NCBI GenBank assembly: GCA_905147135.1
Contig: LR990040.1
Coordinates: forward strand, 21,559,857-21,623,856
Direction of reading: 5' to 3'
Length of the DNA stretch: 64,000 bases
From: Blastobasis lacticolella
Lineage: Eukaryota; Arthropoda; Insecta; Lepidoptera; Blastobasidae
Part shown: positions 42,421 through 53,357 of the stretch, piece after piece
How the letters are laid out: every line of letters begins with the position of its first letter
Position numbering within the stretch: position 1 is the first letter of the stretch
The notes under the pieces: generated by a model
What the model was told of the DNA's origin: nothing
Database searches by the model: none
Seen by the model: the letters and a program-made list of their open reading frames with translations, nothing else
Program-made: the position numbers and the translations under genes

Positions 42421-43933
42421 GTCCAGGGGGGCGATTAGGGTCGGCCAGCTGAATTTGGCGGGGGCAGAGATGGCGACAAAAGAGCTGCCTTCAATAGCGA
42501 AGGAGCAAGATTTAGACACAATACTCTTGCAAGAGCAATACGGGGAACACAGGTTGCCGAGTCTCTTAGAGGCCGGGACTGGCACAAAAGCAGGAATATA
42601 TCTCAACAACTCGAAGATGACGATAGCGGTGCTCGGCAACCTGTGCACTTCACACTCTACGTCGTCTCTGCCTACTTTCAGTACTCAGACAGGATCAAGG
42701 CCCATTTGGCGCACCTAGACAAGGTAGCGGACCAATTAAAGGGAGAGCCGATCCTGTACTGCATAGATACGAATACCCACTCCCCATGGTGGCACAGCAA
42801 GGAGCGGCAGTACACCGGCCGAGGCGCGGAGACCGACGCGTGGCGGGCAGCTATGGAGGGGTTCGTAGCGGCCAGAGGCCTACGAATATGTAATGAGGCA
42901 GACCAACCGCCTACATTTAAAACAGTTAACGGGGAGTCGAATATTGACGTGACACTGGTCTTGCGAGGGGTCCGTGTCAATAACTGGAGGGTCCTAGAGG
43001 GGATCAGCACGAGCGACCATCAGCTTATAGTGTTCGATGTCGAGGGGAGTGGGTCTCCAGCCCCACGAGCCAGCCACGTAGAGCCCGGCGGGGAGCCGAT
43101 GAAGTTCAGGGATCGGGGAGTGGACTGGGCTCGCTTTCAGGGCACGCTACAAGCGCGTGTGGGTAGGCTAAACCTACGCAAACCCGCGGAGCAAGCGTGT
43201 GCCGACTTTACCGCAGCCCTGACTCGTACAGCCGCGGAGTGTCTGGGGGTTAAGCGGGATCGACCGCGAACCGTTTACGAATGGTGGACCGGGGATCTGG
43301 ACGCACTGAGGAGGCAGCATAATCGGGCTAGGAGAGCGTGGCAAGAGAGTAGGCTTGCAGGAGGTATAGTGGAGGAAGAGTGCAAGACTCGCTTCCATGG
43401 CGAACGCTCCAAGTACCGAAGAGCCATGCGGGAAGCTAAATCTGACCACTTCCAGCAATTGGCGAACAGTGGGAATGACGATCCTTGGGGGTTGGCGTAC
43501 AGGGCTGCTGCGGTAGTGTGCGCCCGCCCGCAAACGTCGTAAACGGACTAAGGCTAACAGACGGTTTCGCTGGGGACACCGTTTTGACGTTAGGTGGTGT
43601 ACTGAAGGTGATGTGTCCGGATGAAGCACCAGCGACGGACTCTGAATATCACAGAGAGGTTAGGGTAGCAGCATCTTGCCTACCATCTGGTCGGGACTCT
43701 GAACCGCTGAACGGATTAACGATAGGACGTATCGTGAAGAATTTACCAAGTTAGGCCCCAGGGGTAGATAGGATCACCGCGTGCATTGTCAAGGCGGCTT
43801 GGAAAGTATCCGACGTTGAAATCACTGAGCTCATGGCGAAGTGCTTGCGAGAAGGAGTCTTTGCAAGTATATGGAAAGTAGGTAGGGGTGGTCCTTCCGA
43901 AGGGGAATGGGAAGTCTTTGACTGACCGCAAAG
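42410..43933 (+). pseudogene. R-E ORF2, endonuclease and linker, truncated in RT
   Basis: ATG at 42410 overlaps ORF1 by 11 bp. EN motifs: [26 protein letters not shown], then a deletion near 42655 that shifts the frame, VVSAYFQYSDRI, YCIDTNTHSPWW, and [14 protein letters not shown]. The linker continues to a stop at 43540; a further frame piece follows to TAG at 43752. It ends at the DPKA codons. Confidence 0.85.
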
Positions 43934-44776
43934 ACTCGTCGGCCAGACATCGTTGAGGTCGGACGTGTGTTGTGCGCTCCTGCAATTTTATAATTCTGCC
44001 TAATTGCGGAGAACGCGTAGTGACAGTGCGGATCTCGGTCCCTCTCGTATTATCACAGTGTATCGTGCATAATCGGCCGCGGCCATTTTGAAGTTAGTGG
44101 AGTTTAGCAATAGTGCTACATACATTCGGAGGATTATAGGGTGAAGTTGGTGACGGTGCGGTATCGGGCCCTCTCGTTCTGCCGTCGGAGAATCGTCGCC
44201 TCGGCGGCGGCCATTTTGCGGTTGGAGCGAGAGCGCGTCTGTCCGTGCCCCGCTAGCCCCTCCGCCCCAGGGCGAGGCGTCGAGGAGGCTAACCGATTGG
44301 AGCGGTGCTGCTGTCAACGTGACAAGTGATAGGACACTGTTGTCGCGTTGACACTGACAGGTGACATCTGTCATCTGTCAGGTAAGTGACATTTGACGTC
44401 TGACGTTTGTGTAGAGTGCCAGTGTGTAGTGGACAGAGACCACCTAACCTGTGCGGACCTTTCGTGGTAGAACGATTTAGTTAGGTAGTTTTAATTGGTA
44501 GTGTAATTAGTTTAGCTAGGTTAGGTAGGTGTACTTAAGATAGGACTAGTTTGTACTGTATAGGGTTACTGGTGTGTGTGTGTGTGTCGTGTGTCGTGTG
44601 TCGTGTGCTGTGGTGGTTGGTGGTAGGGTAATCGGCCGATTGCCTTGCCATTGGCCAATACACGAACACCATAGTTGGGTTGTAAGAACAAGTGAACAGT
44701 GCAAAGTGTTTGACTTATAGACTTATTACACGAACACCTTACCTGGACTTGTGTTTAGTAGTTAAGTTTCCTCTTC

Positions 44777-46329
44777 ATGGAGCCGGCGCCGAACGCCGAG
44801 CTCTTCGAGGCGGAACTTAAAAAGCGGCAAGACGACCTTGCTGCTCTTGTAGAGATAGCCGAGGAGGAAGGCTTCCAGCCGCGGAAGTCAATGTTGAGGA
44901 CTCCGCCAAGGGGATTTAGCACCCCGAGCGCTGAAGAGGCGGCAGGCACGGCGGGTACGGTGACGACGGCAGCAACTGCGGCGGAGCCGATGGAGCCGAT
45001 GGACACGGGATTAGGCGCGATTGTCGGGACTCCACAGGTGGCACCGGATAATGGAAGCCAGTCTGGCAAGCGAGGTTTGACGTCTCCTGAGGAAATTCAG
45101 GAGGCGGTCAGGCGGCGCGTTGCCGGCAAGCGCGGTACGCGGGCGAGTGAGGCCGTGCCCCCCGTTGGCGGGTTGCTTACGAGGGAGCCCACGGCGGCGA
45201 TGCCCGCGACGCCCGCTGGAACAGCTTAGGGGACAACGACGGCGGGCCTGATGGGTGCCACCAAGGAGGTGTTATGCGGCATCATTTCACAGGCCGGGGA
45301 GGATATAATGAGCGCAGTCACGGCAACTCAGTCGAAGCTCAACAAGTCAGAAATCGCAACCGTGGGAGTATGCGTACAGAAGCTGACTGCGGCATCGAGC
45401 TTCATGTTGCTGCGTATAGCGGACCTTGAGGGAAAGTTGGCAGCGGCGGCGGCGGCGGCGGCGGCAGCAAGCTCGACGGCGACAAGGGGCGGTGCAGCGT
45501 CGGTGGTGTCGGGCACCCCGGTGTCCTACGCTGGCGCGCTGCGCCTGGGCGCAAGGGTGGCGGCTATGCCTATCCCGGCGCCTACCGGTCCGGCGATGGC
45601 GGTTTCCCGGCGGAGGGCGGCACAATCAAAACTTCAGAGGAAGTTAAGGAGGCGCTGAAAAAATGCGTTGACCCGGTGGCGCTGGGATGCCAAGTGCAGA
45701 GGGTGCGCTGCATAGGAAACGCGGGAGTGGTGGTGGAGGCTACCACTAGGGAAGGCATGGATCGCCTGAAGGCGGTCTTGCCTCCCACACTGGTCGCAAG
45801 GGACCCGACTCAGCGGCAGCCACTTGTGGCCATTCGCAACATAGAGGGCAACCCGAAATTTGAGGTCCTTATTGAGGACCTGTACGAGCAGAACCTCAAG
45901 GAGGTGATAACGAGGGAGGAATTGACGAAAGAGGCCAAATTGGCATTTAAAAAGTCGAGGGCGGGATCCTCGAGAACGACAGTGGTCATTGAATGCAGTC
46001 CCCCGCTAAGGAAAATAATGGTGGAAAAAGGGCGCGCCTACCTTGGATGGGACGCCGTCAGGGTCGAGGACTTCGCGGAGGTTTCATGTTGCCGGAGGTG
46101 CCAAATATACGGCCACATCGCCAAATTCTGTAAGGCAAAGACGGCCATCTGCGGAAAGTGTGGTGACGAAGGCCACGAGATGAGGGACTGTAGCAAAGAA
46201 CCAGCGGGGTGCGCAACATGCCGCCAATTCAGGAGGCCGTACTCGGGGCATAGGACGGCGGCCATGGAATGCCCCGCACGAATTCAGGCGCGTGAGGCAT
46301 TCATCGCAAGAACTAACTATGGCCCATAG
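44777..46329 (+). pseudogene. R-F ORF1
   Basis: MEPAPNAELFEAELKKRQ at 44777. TAG at 45227 replaces a Gln codon (CAG in R-A). A frameshift near 45600 moves the rest to another frame, open from 45676 to TAG at 46327. All three CCHC knuckles are intact (CCRRCQIYGHIAKFC, CGKCGDEGHEMRDC, CATCRQFRRPYSGH). An alanine run near 45440 is longer than in R-A through extra GCG triplets. Confidence 0.85.
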
Positions 46330-47545
46330 GTCTTGGGGGGGAATAAGGGTCGGTCAGCTCATCTTGGCAGGGGCGGAGACGGCGACCAAGGAGTTGCCTG
46401 CAATAGGGCTGGACGTGGTGCTCGTGCAGGAGCAGTACGGAGGCCATGGATTGCCGAACCTTCTACAACATCCCGGTAAATCAAAGGCCGGACTCTATAT
46501 ACGCAACTCAGGGATTACGATCACGGTACTCGGCAATCTATGCTCCACACACTGCTTCGTGGCGCAGGTCGTGGTAAGCGGGGGGCTTAAATTGCATGTA
46601 GTCTCCGCGTACTTCCAATACTCGAACAGGATCGAGGCCCATCTGGCGCACCTCGATAAGGTAGCGGACCAGTTAAAGGGAGAGCCGATTCTGTTCGGTA
46701 TCGACTCGAACACCCACTCCCCATTGTGGCACAGCCTGCTAAGGCAGTACACTGGCAGAGGAGCGGACGCGGACGCGAGGAGGGACGCAATGGAGGCGTT
46801 CATCACGGCAAGGGGCTTCCAAATCTGGAATGAGGCAGACCAACCGCCTACCGTCAAGACTATCAACGGCACCTCGAATATCGACGTCACTCTCTCCTCA
46901 AGAGGGGTGGGAGTCAGGCAGTGGAGAGTCCTCGAGGGGATTAGTACGAGTGACCACCAACTCATCGTATTCAATGTGGAGGGGAGTGGGTGCCCGGCCC
47001 CGCGAAGCCGCCACGTAGAGCCAGGCGAAGAGCCGAAGCGATTCAGGGACCGGGGAGTGGACTGGGGTCGTTTCCAGGGCACGCTACAAGCGCGTGTGGG
47101 GAGGTTGAACCTCCAAAAACCTGCAGAGCAAGCATGTGCCGACTTCACCGCAGCCCTGACTCGTACAGCCGCGGAGTGCCTGGGGGTTAAGCGGGATCGT
47201 TCGCAAACCGGTGACGAATGGTGGATCGGGGAGCTGAATGCACTGAGGAGACAGCACAATCGGGCTAGGAGAGCGTGGCAAGAGAGTAGGCGTGTAGGAG
47301 GGACAGTGGAGGTAGAGTGCAAGGCTCGCTTCCATATTGAACGCGCCAAGTACCGAAGGGCCATGCGGGAAGCTGAATCTAACCACTTCCGGCAATTGGC
47401 AAACAGTGGGAACGACGATCCTTGGGGGTTGGCGTACAGGGCTGCTAGCGGTCGTGTGCGCCCGCCCGCAAACGTCGTTAACGGACTTATGCTAACGGAT
47501 GGTTTCGCCGGGGACACCGATTCGGCGTTAGGTGGTGTATTGATA
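46319..47545 (+). pseudogene. R-F ORF2, endonuclease and linker, otherwise open
   Basis: The ATG at 46319 overlaps ORF1 by 11 bp. The frame is open through the whole EN domain: [47 protein letters not shown], and on into the linker (RVRPPANVVNGL). The conserved Asn in GQLNLAG is Ile here (GQLILAG), which would remove a catalytic-site residue. Four residues are missing near LPAIGLDVV. The element ends at 47545; the frame stops shortly after. Confidence 0.8.
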
Positions 47546-48330
47546 AATGATATATAATATAAATACGTATTTTTGTGTTAGTATTGTTAGTAATATTTTT
47601 ATTTAGCTAATAGTTGTAAGTATCACTAACAGAAAGTTCTGTTTTGGTGTTACTAGTGGGATATGTGGCAAGGTGGGAACTTAAAATTTGTTACATTTTT
47701 TTGTGATCTAACTAACTGGTATAAGGATAGACTCTGTTCTATCATAGCTGAGGTCTTTAAGGTAACTGGTGACTCTCTTTTTGCAAAGGAAATAGTTAAG
47801 CGCATAGATGTTGAGTACTTTATTTACATTATTGTATATAAAACAATCACTAAGTAAAAAAGCATATAATAATTATCTTGAGGACAAAAATCCTTGGGAG
47901 AAATAATTATTTTATGATTTTATTTGATATTTGACCTTAACAATTTTATTTATAATTATTTGTATTAAATTTGACATTTTAATTTTATTTGAAATGCTAT
48001 TTTAATTTTTATTTGAATTAATGTGATATATTATTTAAATGACATGACATTTTTATTTAAATAATTTAATTGTATTAACTATATGACATTTATCTGAACT
48101 ATAATGCAAATTTTTAAGAAACTGATTTACCAAATTTTATAATTTATTTATTAAATATATTCAATTACTCTAATCACATAATGACATTATACTGTTTTTT
48201 TAAATTTTATATTAAGTAAGTCACATACTAATGACTATACACATGGTAGCCATACCATACATGAAATTTGTAATTTTGTGATGTTTATTTAATTTCAATT
48301 AAGTATTATTGATAATTGATTATATTGTTT
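47546..48330. other. Unassigned AT-rich DNA
   Basis: A 64-codon frame at 47663-47857 has no recognisable motif. The rest is AT-rich without a family match. Confidence 0.35.
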
Positions 48331-49058
48331 ACTAGCGGCCCGCCCCGGCTTCGCACGGGTACCACTACGGGCACACGACCGCTGCGTAGGGAGCCGACCG
48401 CGCGAGTGTGCCGCGCGGCAATTTATTACTTAACATTGACTCCCCTCTCGTACCCCGTGCTGCCTAGATAGCCGAGCGGACTGAGCGGCGAACACGCGAC
48501 TTTTTTCTAATATTCACATTTTTGAACTCGTGATATCTTTCGAATGGAATGTCTGAATTGAATAATTCAAACAGTTATATAAAGGTATTGAAGCAGTATA
48601 TGAAGTTATTGATTTTAGTAAGAATTAATACCAAGGTACAAATAAAGAGCGTTTTTAGCGGTTCATCTCAATTAAATTTTGAAAATAAAAGAACACTTAT
48701 TTGTGACATAACTATAATAGTTAGACATATACTGTTGCGACACTTTTTGTAGATATTGATGTGTTCTGCAAAGTCGTAGTACATTATTTTGTTTTATCAT
48801 CAATAGTTTTCGCAGCGCACGCGATGTAAGGAATTTTTTGGGTATTTTTTTACACCTTGGTTTACATTATTGGAGTTTTATTAATGATCCGTAATTTTTT
48901 AGAAAATATAATATAGCCTATGTCACCCGCGGATAGTGTAGCTTCCCAACGGTGAAAGAATTTTTGAAATCGGTCCAGTAGTTTCGAAGCCTATTCAATA
49001 CAAACAAACACACAAACAAACAAAAAACCAAACATTTCCTCTTTATAATATTAGTATA
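48331..49058 (+). mobile_element. Interspersed lepidopteran repeat ending 'aatattagtatagat'
   Basis: It begins 'actagcggcccgccccggc' and ends 'cctctttataatattagtatagat', with an ACAAA-rich stretch (49000-49025). I know this structure as a very abundant lepidopteran repeat of debated class (LINE-tail-like). The 67-codon frame inside (48549-48752) is not gene-like. Confidence 0.55.
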
Positions 49059-49164
49059 GATTACTGACTTTCAATAAGTGTATTCTGAAAATATTTATAT
49101 TGATAAAAATTATTTGAATTGAATTGAATATTTTGTGTCCGACTGGGCACTTGTAAAAAAACGT

Positions 49165-50065
49165 TCGATTTAGATTTAGCAGATTGCAGTGGTGTGTACG
49201 TGCGCGCCCGGCCCGTGCCGCTGGCGCGGCTCGAACGCGACGGGACCATCTACCGGGAGGACCATTCAGATTTCGGGACGCCTATCGTGCCGGTTATAAA
49301 AAGCAATGGAGAACTACGGTTATGCGGGGATTATAAAATCACCATTAACCAGAAACTTAAACGTGAATATTATCCATTGCCCCGGATCGAAGAATTATTC
49401 GCGAACTTGGGTAACGGCGAAGAATTTACAAAAATCGACCTTAGGCACGCTTATGAACAAGTAATGTTAACGGAACGTTCTCAATATTTTACGGCAGTAA
49501 TGACAGATATGAGGACGTTTGCATATAGGCGCACCCCGTATGGCTTGTCGTGTATACCAGGGAAATTCCAGAAGTTAATGGAAGAGACATTGCGCGGCAT
49601 CCCCGGGGCGTTAGTTTTCTTGGACGATATCTGCGTCACGGGTCCTGATCGTATTACACACTTATGCAATTTGAGAGCTGTACTTGATAGGTTAAGAGAA
49701 ATGGGGTTGACTGTCAAACTTGAAGAATGTAAATTAAGGTTAAAGGTTAAGGTAAAATTTAGGTTTCATTGTAGACAAGAACAGGTATAGAAGAGTATAG
49801 ATAAAAGTAACATAGTATGCAGTATCAACTATTGCCACTAGATGGCGCTCTTACAAATTTTGTGTACTTTCTACATCGCGGTAGCAAGTTGTCGCATACA
49901 AATGATATATCGAATTTAGTTTTAGTAATAAATGACCCATTTTGAACCTTATTTAATTTGTTTTATTTTTGGGAATTTTTGGGATTTATTCATCACTAGT
50001 TTACCGACGCCCAGTGACGTCACGCAATTGAAAAGCTTTTTAGTACTTCTAAACTATTACGGTAA
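49165..50065 (+). pseudogene. Gypsy-type reverse transcriptase fragment (likely Gypsy-C)
   Basis: It reads RLERDGTIYREDHSDFGTPIVPV, LRLCGDYKITINQKLK, FTKIDLRHAYEQV and the catalytic FLDDI (near 49620). About ten residues are missing after VPLA. At 49783 it is interrupted by a short insertion and resumes at about 50006 as PSDVTQLKSFLVLLNYYGK. The pairing with an integrase tail and a Gypsy-C LTR end at 52299 suggests that it is a second Gypsy-C copy. Confidence 0.8.
49783..50005. mobile_element. Short insertion related to the 412-bp MITE
   Basis: The interruption of the RT frame contains 'tatcaactattgccac' and 'agatggcgctcttacaaatttt', matching the subterminal part of the MITE at 14891-15302. 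The opposite inverted end is not visible, so it is a partial or diverged copy. Confidence 0.5.
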
Positions 50066-50084
50066 AGGAGACTGGGTATGTATG

Positions 50085-50545
50085 TAACGGAAGTGGACTA
50101 TGGTCAAATAACAACATTGGTATAGTATTTACATTAAGCACCCTCAAATACATCCTTGTAGAGAAGGGCATCAAAATCTGACAGGCAATTCTTAAAAAAT
50201 AAAATTCTTGGCACATTTTGTATGGGAAGTGCCCTTTACTATGAACCGATGGAGTTATCGTTACCGTATATGGGTTGAACACCTTCAACTCTATTCTAAT
50301 ACTGCATGATATCAGAATCGGACTCGGCAGTTTTGAGAAAAAAGCATTCTTTTGTCACACTTGTATGACAAGTGCGGTATTCTTTGAACCAGCAGCGACA
50401 TGGTTACGGAGTGTAGGTTGAGGACCTTCAGCTATGTTCTTATGTCGCACGATATCAAAATCGGTCCCGGCAGTTTTGAGAACAATGCATGTCTTTCGCA
50501 CACTTGTGTGACAAGGGCGGTATTCTTTGAATCAGCACCGACACG
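50085..50545. repeat. Minisatellite, three units of about 142 bp
   Basis: Units 2 and 3 (about 50265-50405 and 50406-50545) share 'ccttcagctat', 'cacgatatcaaaatcgg', 'cggcagttttgagaa' and 'gcggtattctttgaa' type blocks. Unit 1 is diverged but shares the second half. Confidence 0.7.
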
Positions 50546-50849
50546 ACATGACGTCGTCTAAGGGTATATAAATAGATCCTAATGCATTATCGCTGGCAGT
50601 AAAGTCAAGGCAATTGAAACGCAGCAAATTTGATTCCCCAACTGTGTATACTGAGGTGAAAGTGAAAGTTTGGTGCCATTCAAAACCATTTCTGAATGTT
50701 ACTATGGATTTTTCGTTTCGACTTGACGAATGACCAGAAAGATTACATATGTTTTCTGTTAATGTTGTCTTCAAACATATTTATGTAAGTTTTGTAACAA
50801 TTTTTAATTTGAGCGTGACATCTGGCTCGTGCCAGTGAGAATTCTTATT

Positions 50850-51795
50850 CATGTAGTGGGTTGTTGAATCTTTTAAATCTGAGACGGTATTTTTCTTTTT
50901 CCTTAATAAGTTTTATTAGGTCCTTAGTATACAACGATGGAAATCGAAAAATAATCGATTTGGGTAAATGACGCTGCATGATTTGGTTTACTTTAGAGTA
51001 ATAAATGTCGACCATGTCGATAGCTAAAAATTTGAGTCCAATTTATTTCCTCTAAATATTTTATTATTTTAGAGTAATCTGCTAAGATAAAGTTGTATTT
51101 CGACACATTAAATTTTTTAAGCTATTGCATAGCTTTTATCGCGGCCTTTGAGCGCGGCGACCGAATCAAGAAATTCCGTAACGCAAAAATCCTAACACCC
51201 CCCACTTCGACCGGCACAGCGGTGCGGCGTTGAAAGCCGTGCATCGTCTAACGTCGTTTCAGTTCGGCAGCTTCGGCACGGTGTTTGTGTGCGTGCGACT
51301 AGACGTATGCGTGTAGACTAGCTGCTAACTGCTCATAACTGATTCTATCTCTTTTAGACACAATGCTAGGTGAGACAGTGTGCTTTTTGGCCGCGTCCAC
51401 GAGTGAGTTCGAGCCCGCGACTACTTGAACCTTAACGTGTATGTATATGGTACGACTGTACGAAGCTCGCATTAATTATCTCGAATTATTATAAAAGAAA
51501 AAAAATACTGCATTAATAAAATAAATAAATAATTATAATTGCATAAGTTGATAAAAAATGCTATGCAATAGCTTTACCGCGGCAGTCCCCTAGTGCCCCA
51601 CGTATTTTGAGAAATGTCTTACACTTAAACTCCAACGTGATGTGTATAGGAGGATGGAATGGATCTATTTTAGTTAAAGCATTTAATGCGGGGTTTGTCT
51701 CGATTGCTGAGTGGTTATAAAATATTAGATCTAGAATTTTTCCGTCTTTATTGGGTATGAAGTTGTACTGTCTGAGATCATGTAATGACATAAAG
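50850..51795 (-). pseudogene. Jockey-type LINE ORF2 remnant, reverse strand
   Basis: At 51791-51600 the reverse strand reads QYNFIPNKDGKILDLIF and ALTKIDPFHPPIHITLEF, the C-terminal part of a LINE endonuclease. After an insertion (51118-51585) it continues with ILADYSKIIKYLEEINWTQIF and, in another frame, RHLPKSIIFRFPSLYTKDL, the EN-RT linker. It ends near 50850. Confidence 0.65.
51118..51585. mobile_element. Insertion splitting the reverse-strand LINE
   Basis: Both edges carry an AGCTATTGCATAGC-type palindromic motif followed by a CGCGG block (51118-51145 and 51559-51583). The interior is GC-richer on the left, with no ORF. Class unknown; the interrupted LINE frame defines the edges. Confidence 0.5.
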
Positions 51796-51806
51796 TCGGA
51801 AATTAA

Positions 51807-52030
51807 TTAAAACTTATCAGCCTTCCTTAGCATGACACGACAATTGCGTACCCAAACGAATTGGAATTTATGCTCCTTTTTGAAGATGCGGGCTTCTGCG
51901 TGGAGGGCACGGTTTCCTGGCGATAGGTGCTCTGATAAGTAAATTGAATTTTTGTCTGCACAGAGGACCAAATGTGAAGTATTCAATTTATCAGAAGCGT
52001 TGTCCTTATTGAACTTGATGCACGCCGCCA
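51807..52030 (-). pseudogene. LINE ORF1 C-terminus, reverse strand
   Basis: It reads ACIKFNKDNASDKLNTSHL, IYLSEHLSPGNRALHAEAR and HKFQFVWVRNCRVMLRK. This is the C-terminal domain common in Jockey-type LINE ORF1 proteins of Lepidoptera. It precedes the ORF2 remnant on the same strand by a few bases, so both are one element. Confidence 0.6.
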
Positions 52031-52047
52031 TATTAGTTAGTATTAGT

Positions 52048-52300
52048 GGCGCCGACGCGACGGTGGCGCTGCTGGGGCGGCGGCTGCGCGGGAGCCTCGA
52101 CGCGCTGCGGCACGACGCTGCCGCGCGGGTGCGCGACGCGCAGGACAAACAGATGGAGGCCGCCGGGGGCCGACTTCGCCAGTTCCATGTAGGAGAGCCG
52201 GTACTGGCGCGCGGTTACACACAAAAAGGAAACAGATGGTCCGAAGGTCTGATCGGTCGACCACGGGTCCCGTGTCGTACAAAGTGTCTGTGTCATGTAT
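52048..52300 (+). pseudogene. Gypsy-C integrase C-terminal fragment
   Basis: LGRRLRGSLDALRHDAAARVRDAQDKQ and FHVGEPVLARGYTQKGNRW are the integrase tail of insect Gypsy elements. It joins directly to the Gypsy-C LTR end at 52299, so the normal intervening sequence is deleted. Confidence 0.7.
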
Positions 52301-52361
52301 TCGATTATTGTCGGGTAGAATCAAATAAACTCAGTTAACTTCCAGCCTAGCGTTTTATTGG
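52299..52361 (+). repeat. Gypsy-C LTR 3' fragment
   Basis: About 60 bp matching 695-752 and 15403-15466, including AATAAA and 'ccagcctagcgttttattgg'. Confidence 0.75.
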
Positions 52362-52845
52362 AGGGAGGAGAGGACGCCACCCTTAAGTAAATATTATTCT
52401 CCGTGTATGTATTATTTAAAAATTTAATTGTTAAAACATAAATTAAACCGACTTCAGTGTTATACTTCAGTCTATTAAACTGTGACTGTTAAGTGGAAGT
52501 GTTATACAATTAGAAAATTAGGTATATGTGAAATAAAATTGATATTAAAAAAGCCAATGGTGAATGTATTCAGTGAATGAACTTAATTAGACTACAAATA
52601 TAAAAGCTGTGTTGTGACAGTGAGGAGCTGTGCAAAAGCTGATGAGAAACTTTAATCATATAATATCAAACACAAACATTACCATTTTCATTTATAAAAG
52701 TCGAAATATTATAACAAAGGAACCTTACTTACTACTACAGTGTCTACTACCGTCATCTATCGCTTACAACAGAAAATATTATAATCATAAGATTACGTTT
52801 ACGGCCGCAAGAAAGGAAACTAATATTTATACTACTTTAGCGTAA
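52362..52845. other. Possible LINE 5' region, unassigned
   Basis: AT-rich, no gene seen. It may belong to the 5' UTR of the LINE that follows. Confidence 0.3.
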
Positions 52846-52935
52846 GTCGCTATAGCGCAATAAGAACACTGTGCAGCTTGGAACTGAGCGTTGGTACCGG
52901 GGTTCCGGGTTCGATCCAACGCAATATGTATTAAT
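52846..52935 (+). promoter_or_regulatory. tRNA-like / B-box segment before the CR1/L2-type LINE
   Basis: GGGTTCGATCC at 52907-52917 matches the Pol III B box, with tRNA-like upstream text ('gtcgctatagcgcaataagaacactg') and a T run at 52936-52943. It does not fold as a clean tRNA by eye. It could be a SINE head or a fossil tRNA-derived 5' end. Confidence 0.35.
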
Positions 52936-53030
52936 TTTTTTTTGTTTTCCCTTGTCATTGTTTTTTATACATAACAAATTCATAATAGCAAATACTTACG
53001 CATTTATTAAAACAAAAGGTAATTCTAGAA

Positions 53031-53357
53031 ATGACGACTACACGAAAAGTGCACGTACTTAAATTAGAGGATCAATTAAAAACGGTTCTGACAGACTTGA
53101 AATTTTACAAGGACAAAGTACAACAATTACTGCAGGAAAGGGAAGATAGTGAGGCCGAAATTAAGGTCGTGAATGATAGGAATCAGAACTTGAAGGACCA
53201 ACTAGCGGAGCTAGATATCCAATTGGAGGATATATATATAGCACAACGTGACGAGCTCCAAGGGGCAATTGACTATTTCCAGGAGTGCCGCGATCACCAT
53301 GAGGATCTGCTGGACCGCATCACGGAGCTCGAGCGTGAACTGCTATCCGCGCACTGA
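53031..53357 (+). CDS. LINE ORF1 N-terminal coiled coil
   Basis: A 108-codon ATG frame rich in Glu, Gln, Lys and Leu heptads (LKLEDQLKTVLTDLKFYKD ... ITELERELL), typical of LINE ORF1 oligomerisation segments. Stop TGA at 53355. The following 390 bp continue coiled-coil text in broken frames, so it is the start of a longer ORF1. Confidence 0.6.
   Translation: MTTTRKVHVLKLEDQLKTVLTDLKFYKDKVQQLLQEREDSEAEIKVVNDRNQNLKDQLAELDIQLEDIYIAQRDELQGAIDYFQECRDHHEDLLDRITELERELLSAH

Larger units (their letters stand above)
40095..43933 (+). mobile_element. R-E: R1-clade LINE copy, 3'-truncated
   Basis: 5' UTR 40095-40884 (GCGGCCATTTTG at 40239 and 40367), the longest ORF1 of the set, and an ORF2 cut at the same DPKA codons as R-D, followed by the 5' end of R-F. 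The shared breakpoint and shared stop and frame lesions with R-D (39900-40094 versus 43740-43933) imply local duplication or conversion. Confidence 0.85.
43934..47545 (+). mobile_element. R-F: R1-clade LINE copy, last of the array
   Basis: 5' UTR 43934-44776 (GCGGCCATTTTG at 44079 and 44207), ORF1, and an open EN-linker part of ORF2. It stops at 47545 before RT, where AT-rich DNA follows. It is closest to R-A in ORF1. Confidence 0.85.

Noticed and set aside
44565..44605. GT-rich microsatellite as a regulatory element
   Set aside because: It is a length variant of the GTGTGTGTC stretch found in all R 5' UTRs.
50532..50774. 80-codon reverse ORF
   Set aside because: No recognisable domain; it overlaps the end of a minisatellite.
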